The notes under the pieces are model-generated. The model saw only the letters and a program-made list of their open reading frames with translations. It did not search any database and was not told where the DNA came from. Both the position numbers and the translations under genes were made by a program. From contig NC_083639.1 of NCBI RefSeq assembly GCF_963576545.1, positions 23,902,118 to 23,966,117 on the forward strand: a stretch of 64,000 nucleotides of DNA. The letters are read 5' to 3'. Of the stretch, positions 12,868-24,524 are shown in pieces. This DNA comes from Limanda limanda (Eukaryota > Chordata > Actinopteri > Pleuronectiformes > Pleuronectidae). Within the stretch, counting starts at the first letter, position 1; every line of letters starts with the position of its first letter.

Positions 12868-12905
12868 AAATTAGGTCAGTCGCAGCTGTCAGCCTGACCT
12901 AATTT
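12868..12905. repeat. Perfect 12 bp inverted repeat (hairpin)
   Basis: AAATTAGGTCAG is followed by a 14-base loop and its exact reverse complement CTGACCTAATTT. The loop contains CAGCTG, an E-box. The arms contain inverted AGGTCA half-sites. It could be a binding site cluster, a cruciform, or chance; no flanking duplication points to a transposon. Confidence 0.6.
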
Positions 12906-15052
12906 ATGTGTCCATCACATTTTAGAAACATCATCTGCACGCCCACTTTCTCGCTATGAATCCTGCAGAGGATCTCCTGTTATTTTCTCACGACAGAGTT
13001 TGTACTAGTTGGGCTGGCTGGAAAAATTCTGGAAAAGTACAGAGGCTCTCACTCACACATTTTTATTCTCACATAGAGCCCCTTCTAAATTTCAGGAGTT
13101 TATCTGGAGTTCAGTGCATGTCTGAAAGCAGCTTTACATTGTCTCAGCTTTGCTTCAAGACTGAGCTTGGCATCAAGCCATATACCAGGGCTAGCTTGCT
13201 GACATGCTACATTTGAAATGCTGCTTTCACACCAACATGTACCACAGGCCACAATATTATGTGGTTCTGAATATTCCACAGGTATAACTAACAATTTCAT
13301 GACACTGTCAAAGGACAACATTTTATCCCTAGTTTTGTTGAATGTATGCTATCAGCTAAAGGAATCCAAGGTCATTCATTAGCTTAGACCATTTTACCAC
13401 ACTTTCATTCCCTAACAAACCCCTTAGAAATCATTAGATAATGCAAGAAAAGTATATTTTCATACTGTGTCCGGGGAAGTTTATCTGTATTACATACTGG
13501 CAAATGCAACATAAACATGATAATTCACAAATGTGTATAATAAAATATGTACCAAATTATGTCCACATTTTTTATCTATAGCTAATGCTTTCCCACTACT
13601 TACCATGGTGACCACATTATGTTCCTGTTAGCTGCCTTATTCACCCGCATCACTACTGTACTCCACGTGAAGCGTCAAAGAGGGAACGGGTGGGTGATAG
13701 GATCATCATTCGTCATTGTCTTGGTTGTCATGGCTACCAAAAGTTATGCTCTGTTAAACGCCCCTCTAACCAGCCCTCTGTCAGCAGAGGAAGGCATTGT
13801 TCCTAGGTGCAGTGATAATTGTAGTAATAATAACAGTGGAATAAATGGCTTCCGTTCTTTCTCTGAGACTTGTCTCTGATCTGCATTCGTACACTGAGCC
13901 ATCAGTGCTTCACACATACAAATCTACCGATAATTTGACACCCTAACAAAAGTGCATTTAAAATGTAAGCAGATAATCATGTTACAGAGTGCATCTGAGT
14001 TTAATCAGATATATTTGGATCATTGTTGACATTCACCCCAAAAAATTTACAGAATTCGCTCTTGATGCTCGAAACATTGAGTTGTTCTGGTAAATCAGCG
14101 AACAGCTATGTTGCCACGTTACTGCTGTATGAATTTGCAGGCTGCTCTGAGAAATACCTTTTATAAGGGGGAGTTTTTACAACACTGTCCTACATTTGCA
14201 GTACCTCCCTCCGCTCTGGACCCTATCCCTTTCCTTTTTTAGGTCTGGCTTTGCAGTAGGATTTCCTTTTCATGCATCCCCTTCAGAGGATTAAGTTCCT
14301 TGGAATCTACTCCCATGTTGAGTAGTATTCATAATAATAATCAAAGGCATATATGGACAGACAGACATTTTTGTTTGTCTGTTTAGTTTGTTGTTGCTGT
14401 CACCAATATCATATCATTTGTAGTAAGCAGTCAGCGTGTTCATCAACAGAAACACAGACTTCATATCAATCTTAAAACCTGATTGACTGGTGTCCTAATC
14501 TTTCTCTTTAAGACTTTCCGTTGAAGCATCCCTCCAGCATATAGGCTTAAAGAGGGAAACACATCTGGTCGAGTGCACAATCGGGTTCATTTGAAAGGGT
14601 GTTTTGGGATTTATGTGTGCCTCAGAGTGCATGTACTTTGTGGTCACATATGTGTGCGTGAAATTATCTATTTGATCGTAGCTGAGCTGGATTTGAGCCC
14701 TTATCGCACATAGGAGTTCGGCTATTGCAGCTAATCAAAGGCATGACGCTCTTCGCATCCCAGACTACGGACTCCCAGCTCAGCCGGGGACTGAACATGA
14801 ACGCCTTATCAGGTTGACCCAAGCTCGGCCTGCCGCAGCCGCCTGCTTTAGCCTCCTGGTGCTTCCGAGCCAGTGGAGGCACTTTGAAAGGGCCCGTCTG
14901 ATGTGGGACTGAGGCTGGTCTGAGCTGTGGGCTGCTGATACCCGCTTTAGCTTCCATAAAAAGACCCACAATTAAATTAAAAAAAAAACACGGTTTGGAT
15001 GGACCTCTACAGTATGGTAGTGCTAATTAGATAATTAAAAAAGATAAAAAGC
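12906..15052. other. Non-coding; candidate conserved block near 14660-14970
   Basis: No exon recognised. The block at 14660-14970 has an unusually even base composition and developmental-enhancer-like wording such as CTAATCAAAGG and CAGCTAATC. It also carries overlapping minus-strand frames of 101 and 63 codons without a recognisable domain. Conservation is not testable here. Confidence 0.35.
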
Positions 15053-15103
15053 TAAATATCTAAGGGCTTTTCCGCCCCTGTGGTGTATACCCTTAGATAT
15101 TTA
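15053..15103. repeat. Perfect 14 bp inverted repeat (hairpin)
   Basis: TAAATATCTAAGGG at 15053-15066 pairs perfectly with CCCTTAGATATTTA at 15090-15103 around a 23-base GC-richer loop. The stem stops abruptly and the loop arms do not pair, so a microRNA precursor is unlikely. It could be the core of a very short inverted-repeat element. Confidence 0.6.
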
Positions 15104-17710
15104 TACTATTATACTATTGCACAATCCTATGTTCAAAGTACCTTTTTCTCTCAATTTCATATTTTTTGTGAAAGAGGTAAAAACAGATAACCTATTTATT
15201 TGATCAACATCTCTCCTGTTATTACACTTTTCTGACCAAAACTGTAAAGACCATCAAATTCCCTATACTATTAATTTAAATAATCAACCTGACTTCAGTC
15301 TCATTTTCATTGTTTTGTTGGGCTCATATGACTGTTGTAAAGAGAAAAAAGCGCAATATTTTCATTATGTCCGGTTGTCATCTTGGAATGAAAAAGATCC
15401 TCATATTATATCATAATCAAAATGCTAACATTATGTCAAGCTCTGTTCTCGTCTGTTATGTCTCTATCTCTTAATATTTTCTAATTAAATCCATTTGGAG
15501 AGGATACTGTAGAGATGTCCTCTATCCTAACATGACCATTATGAGATTGGTGCTGATAGCTATGGGTTCACATTTTCTTTTTTGAATCAATTTCAGTGGG
15601 TGACAAGATAAACATCAGCAGGAAAACATTATATCTGCTGTACCCAACAAATGTTGATCCTGCGAGTAACAGCAAACACCTCAAAGGAAGTATAAGGAGT
15701 ATTTTTTCCCAGAATCAGCACTTCCATTATTCTAGAGCAAATAAATCTTACATGTATTCATAAATGTAGCTTATAGCAGATTTGATGAATCAAAACATAT
15801 TGATTTGATGACTTTGATTAAGTTTTATTTTCATTTTGATTGCACTTCTCATTAAAGATTGTGTTGAAGTATAACCAGGTTTATTGTATCAGCTAAATGT
15901 GACCACTTGGCAGAAGACATATTTCCGTCTGCCTTTATCATTAAATCTCATTGATTTTATTTTCCCTCAATAAAAGCATGAATTAGTGGATGCAGGAAAA
16001 AGAGTTAAGGGCCAGATCTCCCACCATCTTTCAGTCCCATCTGTACTGATTCCTATCCTCAAAGAAGTGAAAAAAAGGAAAGAAAAAACAAAGAATGACA
16101 TTCAGCAGTATGTGAAGGGACAGAGGGCGAGCGAGCACAAAGAGGCTAAAGATAATGGATGTGAACTGGATTAAATGGGCTGGGTAAGTGTTTAGGTCAG
16201 AGCTGCTATTGTAGTGTGAGTCACTCCCTCTACTTCTAATCTCTCTAATTAGGCCCCATTGGCATTAGCCAGCACCTCCCATCATTTCCTCCTCTCCTCC
16301 ATCCCTGCCTCCATATCCATCCCAGATACATCCCAAATCCAATGAGCATGGAGGTGGAATGAACAGCAGGAAGGTGGACAAAAGTTCCGTGTGTTCATCA
16401 TTAGGGCTGAGTACAGAACCTGCATATGAAGCAAGGGCTGCATAATAAATCACAAATGTTCACCAACATTATTGGACATTAACAGTTTATAAGGTTTATA
16501 AAAGGTTTCTGGTTAAAACAACTTCTTTAAGAGCCATAGCTCAAACTAAAAATATTGTATACACATGAAGCAGTTTGTTTTCATACACAGAGGATATTGT
16601 GTATTTGTGAACATCCTCCTCTCATTTGCCAATAGGTCCAGTCATTTAAAAAAGAACTGAGGAGAGGACTGCTTCCTGTATTTGTCGGCTAATGCCAGCT
16701 AATGCTGCTGCTACCTGGCTGGTTTGGAACAGTGCCTGATCACCCAAAATGAAGCTTGCCATCTAGATGGGGTCTGTGACCAACAGATCAGAATGACAAG
16801 GCCAAGGGCTGATAAGCCAGAGCCAACATGAGCACAGGAAATAACATACTTGTTTGTCAAAACATTTTCATCACTGCTTAAAGATAGAATATGGCTACTC
16901 ACATATAGTGCCATAACTATCAATACTGCTCTCATTACAAATGTAGTTGCTAGTCACTTCATCTATGTCAGACATTTTCTTATGTATAAATACTAAATAT
17001 ATTGATGCACCTCTCCATTTATGTTAGAAAACATCTTTCTCATTAATGTTGTAAAAATTGTCATTTTGTTGATCTATTGCTCTTCTGTCCCTCCTGGGAG
17101 AGGGATCTTTTCAAAGGCGACTCTCTCTAAAGTTTCTGCGTTTTTCCGTGTTTTTCAGTGGCGATCTGTTGAGACGAAGCTCTGTGAATCAATGGCAATT
17201 TAGAAAGTTATGATTGAGTTGAAATACTGAACTTCACTACTTTCTGGTTTGGGAGAGGATAAAGACCAGTTTTGAAGACCTCACTAAAGAAATCAGTCAG
17301 TTTTCAACAATAGCTTGTATTGCTGAAGAAAAGAAGAGCTGAAATATCCATCCCCTGTTCACAGCTCAGTAAATTACCAAACCATTTACAGCGATGAACA
17401 GCAAATTAACACAACTGAGTGCTGAGTTAGAGGCTTTTAATAGCCTAAACTTGTTATGTTACATTATGCGTCTACAACATTAATATTTATGGAATGAGTT
17501 TCAAAATTCTGACTCCAAACTTGAGCATGCAGATCCATTCATAATGTATGTATACATTGAGTATATGGTGGAGTCGTCATTGGGGAATCTACAGGTGAAG
17601 GAGAGAAACCAGTGGAAACATCAAGGTGTTAGGAGCTGGCTCTGTGTATAAAGGCTGAGAGTGTGTTTATGTTGACAAGCCTGGTGATGTCACTGCTGTC
17701 AGCCGCGCTA
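15104..17710. other. Non-coding, no gene recognised
   Basis: AT-rich unique sequence. The segment around 16200-16345 has TAAT-core motifs (CTAATTAGG, GGCATTAGCC) like those in vertebrate conserved non-coding elements. No exon or RNA gene is supported. Confidence 0.45.
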
Positions 17711-17740
17711 GTGTGTGTGTGTGTTTGTGTGTGTGTGTGC

Positions 17741-17786
<46 letters not shown>

Positions 17787-17799
17787 GTTTGTGTGTGTG
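17711..17799. repeat. (TG)n microsatellite
   Basis: About 89 bp of GT repeats with a few TTTG, GCG and GAG interruptions. Confidence 0.97.
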
Positions 17800-18209
17800 A
17801 GGAATGCTAATGCAGAGGCTTGTGATCCCATGTGACCCAGGCAGGCAGTATTTATTATGCAACTGGCAAGAAGCAAGTCTGAGCTCTGCTTACAGAGCAG
17901 GAGAGACAGAAAGAGAGGCAGGGAGATGGATGGGTGGACGGACGAGTAAAGAGTGAGGAAGGCACTTTGTTGCTTGTGTGCAGATAGGCTTACGCAGAAG
18001 GCAGTTACAGCAGTTGTTTTTCTTCTCTGTGAAACGATCACTGACAATACATGTTCCCTAATACAGAGTAACTGTGTCAACTATAGTCAAACTGTAGTGT
18101 TGTTTTAAGATTATTATTAGTGAGAGCCATGAAGAGCTTCAATAACATGTCACACTATATAGACAGGTGACACATTTAAGGGAAAGCTGGAAAAAATAAT
18201 GATAACACT

Positions 18210-18444
18210 TAGGGTTGCAAAATCCAGGGAATATTCAAAGTTGGAAACTTTCCATGGGAATTAACAGGAATATACGGGAATTAACCGGAATTAACGGGAA
18301 TAAACTGGAAATGTTGTGGGTAATTTATACTAACTGTATTTACCTTGTCATAAACAGACATAAATATAAACATTTTGTTTTGTCATAGGCTGATTTGAGC
18401 CCTGAGGAAACTTTGGGCACTTGACTATACGCTTTGCAACCCTA
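18210..18444. mobile_element. hAT-type MITE, 235 bp, perfect 8 bp target duplication
   Basis: Termini are TAGGGTTGCAAA and its inverted form, ending in GCAACCCTA with one extra base difference. The flanks are identical octamers ATAACACT at 18202-18209 and 18445-18452, a perfect hAT-type target-site duplication. The interior starts with short tandem GGAATTAAC-like units. No coding capacity. The perfect duplication argues that the insertion has decayed little. Confidence 0.9.
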
Positions 18445-18483
18445 ATAACACTTAAGGTACACTTACTCACCATTAACTATTAC

Positions 18484-18516
18484 TAAAAGCGCTATATAAA
18501 TACAAAACCATTTACC
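18484..18516 (+). repeat. 3' tail piece of a fish SINE
   Basis: The sequence AAAAGCGCTATATAAATAC followed by a ccatttacc-like end matches the characteristic 3' end of a common tRNA-derived fish SINE. The head and body are not adjacent on the left, where the hAT MITE and its duplication lie. Confidence 0.55.
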
Positions 18517-18702
18517 TAAACCATTTACTAATACTGATGTATATTGAGATCCTATTGGCTCTTTATTATCCATTATAACGCATTCATTAAATTTAATACT
18601 TTTAAGGTCTACTCTGCAGTAACATAACACACAACTACAACTACAAGTCTTAATAATGTCTATACTATAAAATAATCACCCATCAGTCTTCTTCTTCTCC
18701 TT

Positions 18703-18840
18703 TCCACATGTCGAAGTGTCCTTTTGGCGAGATGCTCGACCCCAAAATTGCTCATAGAGAAGGTGCTGCACATACATGTAGATGCACTGTATGACTGTGT
18801 GTGAATTAGTGAATGACTGTGAAGGGCTTAGAGTATAAAT
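18703..18840 (+). repeat. Body of a tRNA-derived fish SINE, head missing
   Basis: Text such as catgtcgaagtgtcctt, gagatgctcgaccccaaaattgct and gtgtgtgaattagtgaatgactgt follows the order of the post-tRNA body of the same SINE family, in plus orientation. The tRNA-like head with A and B boxes is absent. The recognition is from memory of fish genomes, not from a search. Confidence 0.65.
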
Positions 18841-18849
18841 AAAGCCTGT

Positions 18850-19696
18850 TAACCTGTAAAACTTAATTTTCTCTTTATATATTCAAATCTCATTTGATAA
18901 TTTGAAACATTGTGAGACAGAAATTAATTCAGAGTTATTTTAGTAGAGGGAAAACTTGATTAATGTTTTGGTAGTTGAATATTAGTCATTAAATAGCACT
19001 GTATGATTTTAAAACTACTAAGGAGCCAATATGCTGTTGATTGACATTCATGATTTAAAATGTGTCTGTAATTAGTTCATAGTGTATTTGCTAACTCTGT
19101 CTCTTCACCCAAAAACGGTTATTTAAAATAGTAACAAGACTAGGTTTGAGTATTTCCTGTTGGCAGGTTGTTATATTATCCTTACATATAGTATCGTGAT
19201 GAAATTGTACCAATAAGTTATTGTCATTCAATCATTTCAATATACAAGTTCAGTCCCAGTGTCATGAATAGAACATTTTATGATTGTTTTTGTTGTAAGA
19301 CATTCAATATTGATATCAAGATAAGGCTCAGTAATTATTATGTTATCCCCTCAGCCCTCCTATGGATTAACTGATCTTGCACAGAGTTAGTACAGTGACA
19401 CACACAGACGTTCATACATGGAGTTTGAGATACTGTATTGGCCCTAACAATCCATAGTTGGATATTTATATCTATATAAGGATATTGATTTCCAGTGATA
19501 ACACTAATATAAATGTGGATTTTAAATCGATTAAGTTATAATGAAAATCATTTATAGGCTATATGGATTTTAAATCAGAAGCTGAAAGGCCTCAGATGTG
19601 GATTTTAAGACATCATTTAGAATTGATGAATGAATGAATTAGAACAGGAACTGAAATGTGTTGCAGGATGCAGCTCTGCCCTAGCATCTGAACTGC
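18850..19696. other. Non-coding, AT-rich, no gene recognised
   Basis: No feature supported beyond short A/T-rich runs. Confidence 0.5.
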
Positions 19697-19723
19697 TATA
19701 TATATATATATATATATATATAT
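19697..19723. repeat. (TA)n microsatellite
   Basis: Thirteen uninterrupted TA units. Confidence 0.95.
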
Positions 19724-20206
19724 GATAATGATGGTGTTTTTGTTTTTACATAAACAGATAATGTCAGTGTGGAACAGAGTAAGGGACAGAGTTACAGCTT
19801 GTTGAAGGGGTGAAATGGGATTTGGGGCTCGTGCCAGCTGATGATAACCCGGTCCAATTGGATTGGTAATGGCTATTCATCGGGGTGGGAAGCAGCGCGG
19901 CTGCTTTGACACTAATGTGAATGCAGACTGAAATGTGACTGAGGGACTTTAGCTTGACGAAACAGCATGAAAGAGCGTGTGCGTGTGCATTAGTCTGTCT
20001 TGATAGAACGTGATCATGTTGAGTATCAGCTAACGTGTGGTAGCAAAGGCCGATGCTGATGTAGATGTGATTGTTTGGCATTTTGCACATGTAGCCAAGT
20101 TTTGCTGCATTTAAATGGAAAGTTAGGACTAAGAAAATGGTGTGAATAGAAGAAGATCGTAAGGACACAGCAGCAACGACAGGACCAGATGATGCCAGAC
20201 ATTAGA

Positions 20207-20363
<157 letters not shown>

Positions 20364-20399
20364 AAGATTGTTAATTGATCCTGATGGAAATCTAGGAGA

Positions 20400-22765
20400 C
20401 TGCAAATATTGCAAAAAGTTACCAATTTATTGTTTTTATCAATCGTTCACCACCAATTTATTTGAGTCTGCTGTCATCTCTTATAGTTGCTTTCAGTTTT
20501 CAGTATTCCTGTTATTTCAACCAGTGCTAACATAGATTACAATCTGACACCTTAGTTGTCTACATTGCTGCTTTCGGCTCCAACACTTCAAACCCTCAGC
20601 TGCTTCATGCTTACAGTTCATCTGACAATTCAAACATATCAGTGGTTCAACCTCAGCTGACACTTCAGTTCCTTTAAGTGCTTCATCTGAAACCGCAGCT
20701 GACATGTGATACTGCACATGGAAAGAGGTCACATTTTAATAAATTTTAAACCACTGAGCATCTAGAATTCACAATATTTTTCATATATTTTACCAACCAT
20801 TTTTTGATCTATTTATTTGAGATAACATAGAACCTTTTTTTTTTACCACATACAGAGACATGGTCGACCTGTGTCTACGATTGCATGTTAATTATTTTCA
20901 CAAACCAAATGCATTTTCCTGCTAAGTGCCTGAAGGCATAACCAGTTTAAATCTCAGGTCTGTAAATGCAGTGTGCAAACACAAAAACAACCTTTGCATC
21001 CGTCCTGTTAACACCCTGAATGTGTTTTCCACATTCAGTGCACACTAAGGGACGTGTTGAGAAGAGGCTTCAGACAGCTTGAAGTGGCCTGAGGAAAACA
21101 GAGATGCAAAGCTTCCTCATATGTTGTCGTCCCCTTCTCCCTTCCTTCCCGCAGCAGCATGAGAATGGCTCACTGGCTTTCAGAACATATTGATCCCAAA
21201 ATAACATCAAAGACGCCGTCTGACTGACTTAAGATGTGCTGGGAGGGGAAGGCAAGGGCTGGGTGAGTAGGAAGAGGAGGAGGAAACCAGATCCAGCTAG
21301 AGGGAGGATTGTACCTTGAGAGCAGCAATGAGTCAGACTTTGTATTTCTCTTTTGGTCAGTGTTTTTTTGGGGATTTGACTTTTAAGAGATTTCGGATGT
21401 TTGAATTTCGACTTTGAAAGGTGGCCAAAAGGTAGAAAGTCCTCTTTCTTCTTTTTGAGTATTCAGCACTATTAGGTTTTAGATGTTGGACTGATTGATT
21501 ATTCATGATCGTATATCTCTTTTAATCATTTTGGCTTTCTTTTTTAATACTGTGCTCAGGTGCCCTAGAGCCTTAAGAAGGACGTGGGACTGGTATAGAA
21601 AGGTCAGTGGGTTGATCCCTGAACCAGGAGTAATTTAGGTGTGGACATTAAAGTATAGCTCTTTCCCCTCTTTTATGTTTTTTACTGTTGAGATGCCCTC
21701 AAGCCCTCAGATCAGACTGTGGAAGAGCTAGACAGCTTCCACTTTGATTAGGGAGAGAGGCAGGGCAATTAGAGAGAGTTCATTTTCAACAAAGCTTCCC
21801 AAGAAGTGGAAGAGATGAGCATGAGGATAATTAACATTTAACAGAAATTATATACACAAAAATGGTGAGCAGCACTCCACCTTTTGGATTAGAAAGAAAG
21901 GTATGCTGGGGCAACACACCATACCCGTGCATTACGATTCCCAATTTTTTTTTATAGGAAATCGTTTTAAAACTTAAACTAACCTTAACTATAGAGGAGG
22001 TGGGTCAGACATCAAAATGCAATGAATGCTACTTGTTTTTAATGTTGGCCTAATGCCATTACTTTTTAGGATCTAAATTGTGTAATGTCATGATCTAATG
22101 CTTTATTTGTGTTATCATCTGTCAGCAAGCAACACACTTTTGATATTGGTGAAGATGTTACCTGTATAGAAGTCTGCCCAGAGATATAGCTATTTAGCAC
22201 TACCACTACTATACCGCTACACATACACCAACCAGTTGAAGTTACTACTCCTGCTAAGAACATGGCTCCCCCCCCATCAGCTTTGCCAGCAATGGGAGAA
22301 GCTGAATTAAACACTGACTGGGATTGAACCCTTGTCCTTGTAGAGATTGACAAGCCCTTTCCGCTGCATCAGCCAGAAGGCTCAGTTAACATAGTAACTG
22401 TACCTTTAATGCAGATCTGATAATGCCGGGTACATACTGAAACCTAAAACTCTTACACACCACTTTCTATCTCGACAGCAGATCAAGTTTTTATTAATAC
22501 AAATAAGTTCTCTGTTTTAATGTTTATTTAACCTATTATTCTCATTCTGGAATGACTATGATGATATCAAATCCGCCAATACATTTATCGTGATTTTCTA
22601 TCCACTCATTCCTATTGTTGGGTATATGGGACAAATTTCATACTTTAAGTCTCTTAATTCAAAGAGCTTTGGAACTTACGGATTGTTGACACATCCAGGA
22701 TGATTGTTCTCGACTTTAGACCGCCTTGATATGACTATAAAAAACAAGTATGGATTATAAATGAA
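20400..22765. other. Non-coding; weak tRNA-like fragment at 22300-22380
   Basis: No coding exon recognised. On the minus strand near 22375-22317, a tgatgcagcggaaaggg segment and the box-B-like GGGTTCAATCCC resemble the head of a tRNA-derived SINE. The folded tRNA structure is not convincing, so I do not call a tRNA gene. Confidence 0.4.
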
Positions 22766-23268
22766 CAGTGTTGGGAAGGATACTTTCAAAACGTATTCCG
22801 TTACAGAATACAGAATACATGCACAAAAATGTAATCTGTAACGTATTCCATTACATTAACTAATCTGAGTAACGTATTCTGAATACTTGGAATACTTCCG
22901 GTTTGTATTGCATTTTTTAAGTGTATGATTGCGGCGTTGTTATAGTCAGTGGAGCAGCAGCAGTTTAAACTCTCTCCGCCGATGCTGCGGGCCCGCTGGA
23001 TGTCCGGCTCCCATCCTCTCCCATCTCTGTGCCGGTCCCACCGGAGGCTGAACCCCCCCCCTGCGCCAAGGCTGCCTCGCGCCGTGCAGCGATCGTTTCG
23101 GCGTCGGGTCTATTTTTTGCGCTTGACGCGAGCGTATCGCTCCAGGAAACACACTGAAAAAGGATTTTAAACGATATTGATGACATATTTTATATGATAT
23201 AAATGATAAAGCATGCATCCCATAGTTTGTATTCCCCTTCTGTTGTCCTGGAGTTTTAAATAAAGAGA

Positions 23269-23288
23269 GGGGGGGGGGGGGGGGGGGG
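23269..23288. repeat. Poly-G run (G20)
   Basis: Twenty consecutive G residues inside the hAT-type element. Such a run can form G-quadruplex structures and is also prone to assembly or sequencing length error. Confidence 0.95.
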
Positions 23289-23486
23289 TGCGGAGAATAC
23301 GTAATTTACCCTCGACACCCGACATTGAACGGAGCAAACAGCGGAGAAGTTCTTGAAGATGGATGACATTAAATTGGGACGCTGTTGCAGTTAATGTTGG
23401 AGCAACAAGTGACTATATGCTTTTATACTACTGGGTCAATGGGTGATATTATTTTAGCGTCGCTTCAGCGTCCGGTGTGAACCCTG

Positions 23487-23736
23487 CATGCCTCGCTGGT
23501 CTCCTGCAGAGCCATGACAGCGGAGCTCTGGAAGCGCAGGTCGGGCAGCTTGCGGATCAGCAGCTCCGTAGATTTCTGGTAGCGACGGAACTCTCTCAGA
23601 GCCTCGGTCCCGAGCCGGTCGCGGTGAGGCTTCTTCACGCCGCCGGGGTCCCGGGCGCTCTTACGGCAGCCCTGGTCTCCAGCTGCTTCCTGGGGGCTTT
23701 GCCTCCGGTGGATTTACGAGACAGTGATTAAACTCG
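23487..23736 (-). pseudogene. Truncated histone H3 fragment inside a hAT-type element
   Basis: Read on the minus strand, the sequence encodes [12 protein letters not shown] close to its start. After a frameshift within about 23641-23655 it continues with [21 protein letters not shown] and [14 protein letters not shown], all in the order of histone H3. Relative to H3, 14 residues between LP and DLRFQ are missing in frame (junction at 23542/23543). The start region has a stop codon in place of Lys4. Similarity ends after residue 98, so the C-terminal part of the histone fold is absent. Histone H3 is a core nucleosome subunit, but this copy cannot make a working one. The similarity was recognised by eye from the highly conserved H3 sequence and is unambiguous. 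The parent gene copy is not identifiable here. Confidence 0.9.
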
Positions 23737-23906
23737 TGAAACAGAGAAGTACCGTCATGTAATCCACTGATTTCAACAATGTAACTGTATTCTGAATACC
23801 ATCTATTTAATTTGTAACTGTAACGGAATACAGTTACTCATAATTTGTATTCTAAATACGTAACGCCGTTACATGTATTCCGTTACTCCCCAACACTGTA
23901 AATGAA

Positions 23907-24524
23907 TGACAATAACAAAGACAACAATGATACTTGTGTGCACAGAAGCGCTCTGGTTTCTACTGCATGGAGGCAAATCTGGAAGACATTCATTAAATCT
24001 ATTGATTTTCATGAATATGACACAATGAATTTCTGCCTCAGTATGGGACTGCAACACACAGGCACGTAGGCAGGCTACATTAGAGGAGCTGTAAGAAATG
24101 GCACTGTGCATCATCAAGGGGCGGTGTAATGTGGAGATTGAGTTACAGCCACTGTTGTGTGAAGTGAACTTAAATGTGGGATATGCCTTTAGTCAGACAG
24201 CACTTAGGGGGCATATTGATCGGGCAGTGAAAAGCAAGTGGGAGAAGATGGGTGTTGGAGCCTAAAGAGGAGGGGAGGAATGAGAAACGGGAGAAGAAGA
24301 GAGGGTCACCCACCAGAGGCAAAGCAGAAGCCTCTATGCCAAGGCTCAACAGTCACATTTTTACTGAATTTGACTTTATTTTTTTTTATAGTGCACCCCA
24401 CTCCTGCTGAAACTCTGCAAATACCAAGCTACGGAAACTGAAGGACAACATAGTTAGATAGCATCATGGATATATCTATCCAAAATACAAATAGAACTAA
24501 AACATAATCTTTACCTCAGCGGTG
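23907..24524. other. Non-coding, no gene recognised
   Basis: Begins at the right-hand target duplication of the hAT-type element. No exon supported. Confidence 0.5.

Larger units (their letters stand above)
22766..23898. mobile_element. hAT-type non-autonomous element, 1133 bp, carrying a histone H3 fragment
   Basis: The ends are CAGTGTTGGG and its inverted copy, read as CCCAACACTG (23889-23898). They are flanked by identical octamers TAAATGAA at 22758-22765 and 23899-23906, a perfect 8 bp hAT target duplication. Subterminal regions are full of short GTATTC, GAATAC and TAACG motifs on both sides, as expected for transposase-binding repeats. The interior is foreign in composition: a GC-rich block at about 22940-23160, a 20-base G run at 23269-23288, a ttcacaccggacgc-like segment near 23460-23485 and an antisense histone H3 piece at 23487-23736. 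No transposase frame is present. This is a non-autonomous element that has picked up host sequence. Confidence 0.9.

Noticed and set aside
15053..15103. microRNA precursor
   Set aside because: The stem is only 14 bp and the inner arms do not pair, which is too short for a typical precursor.
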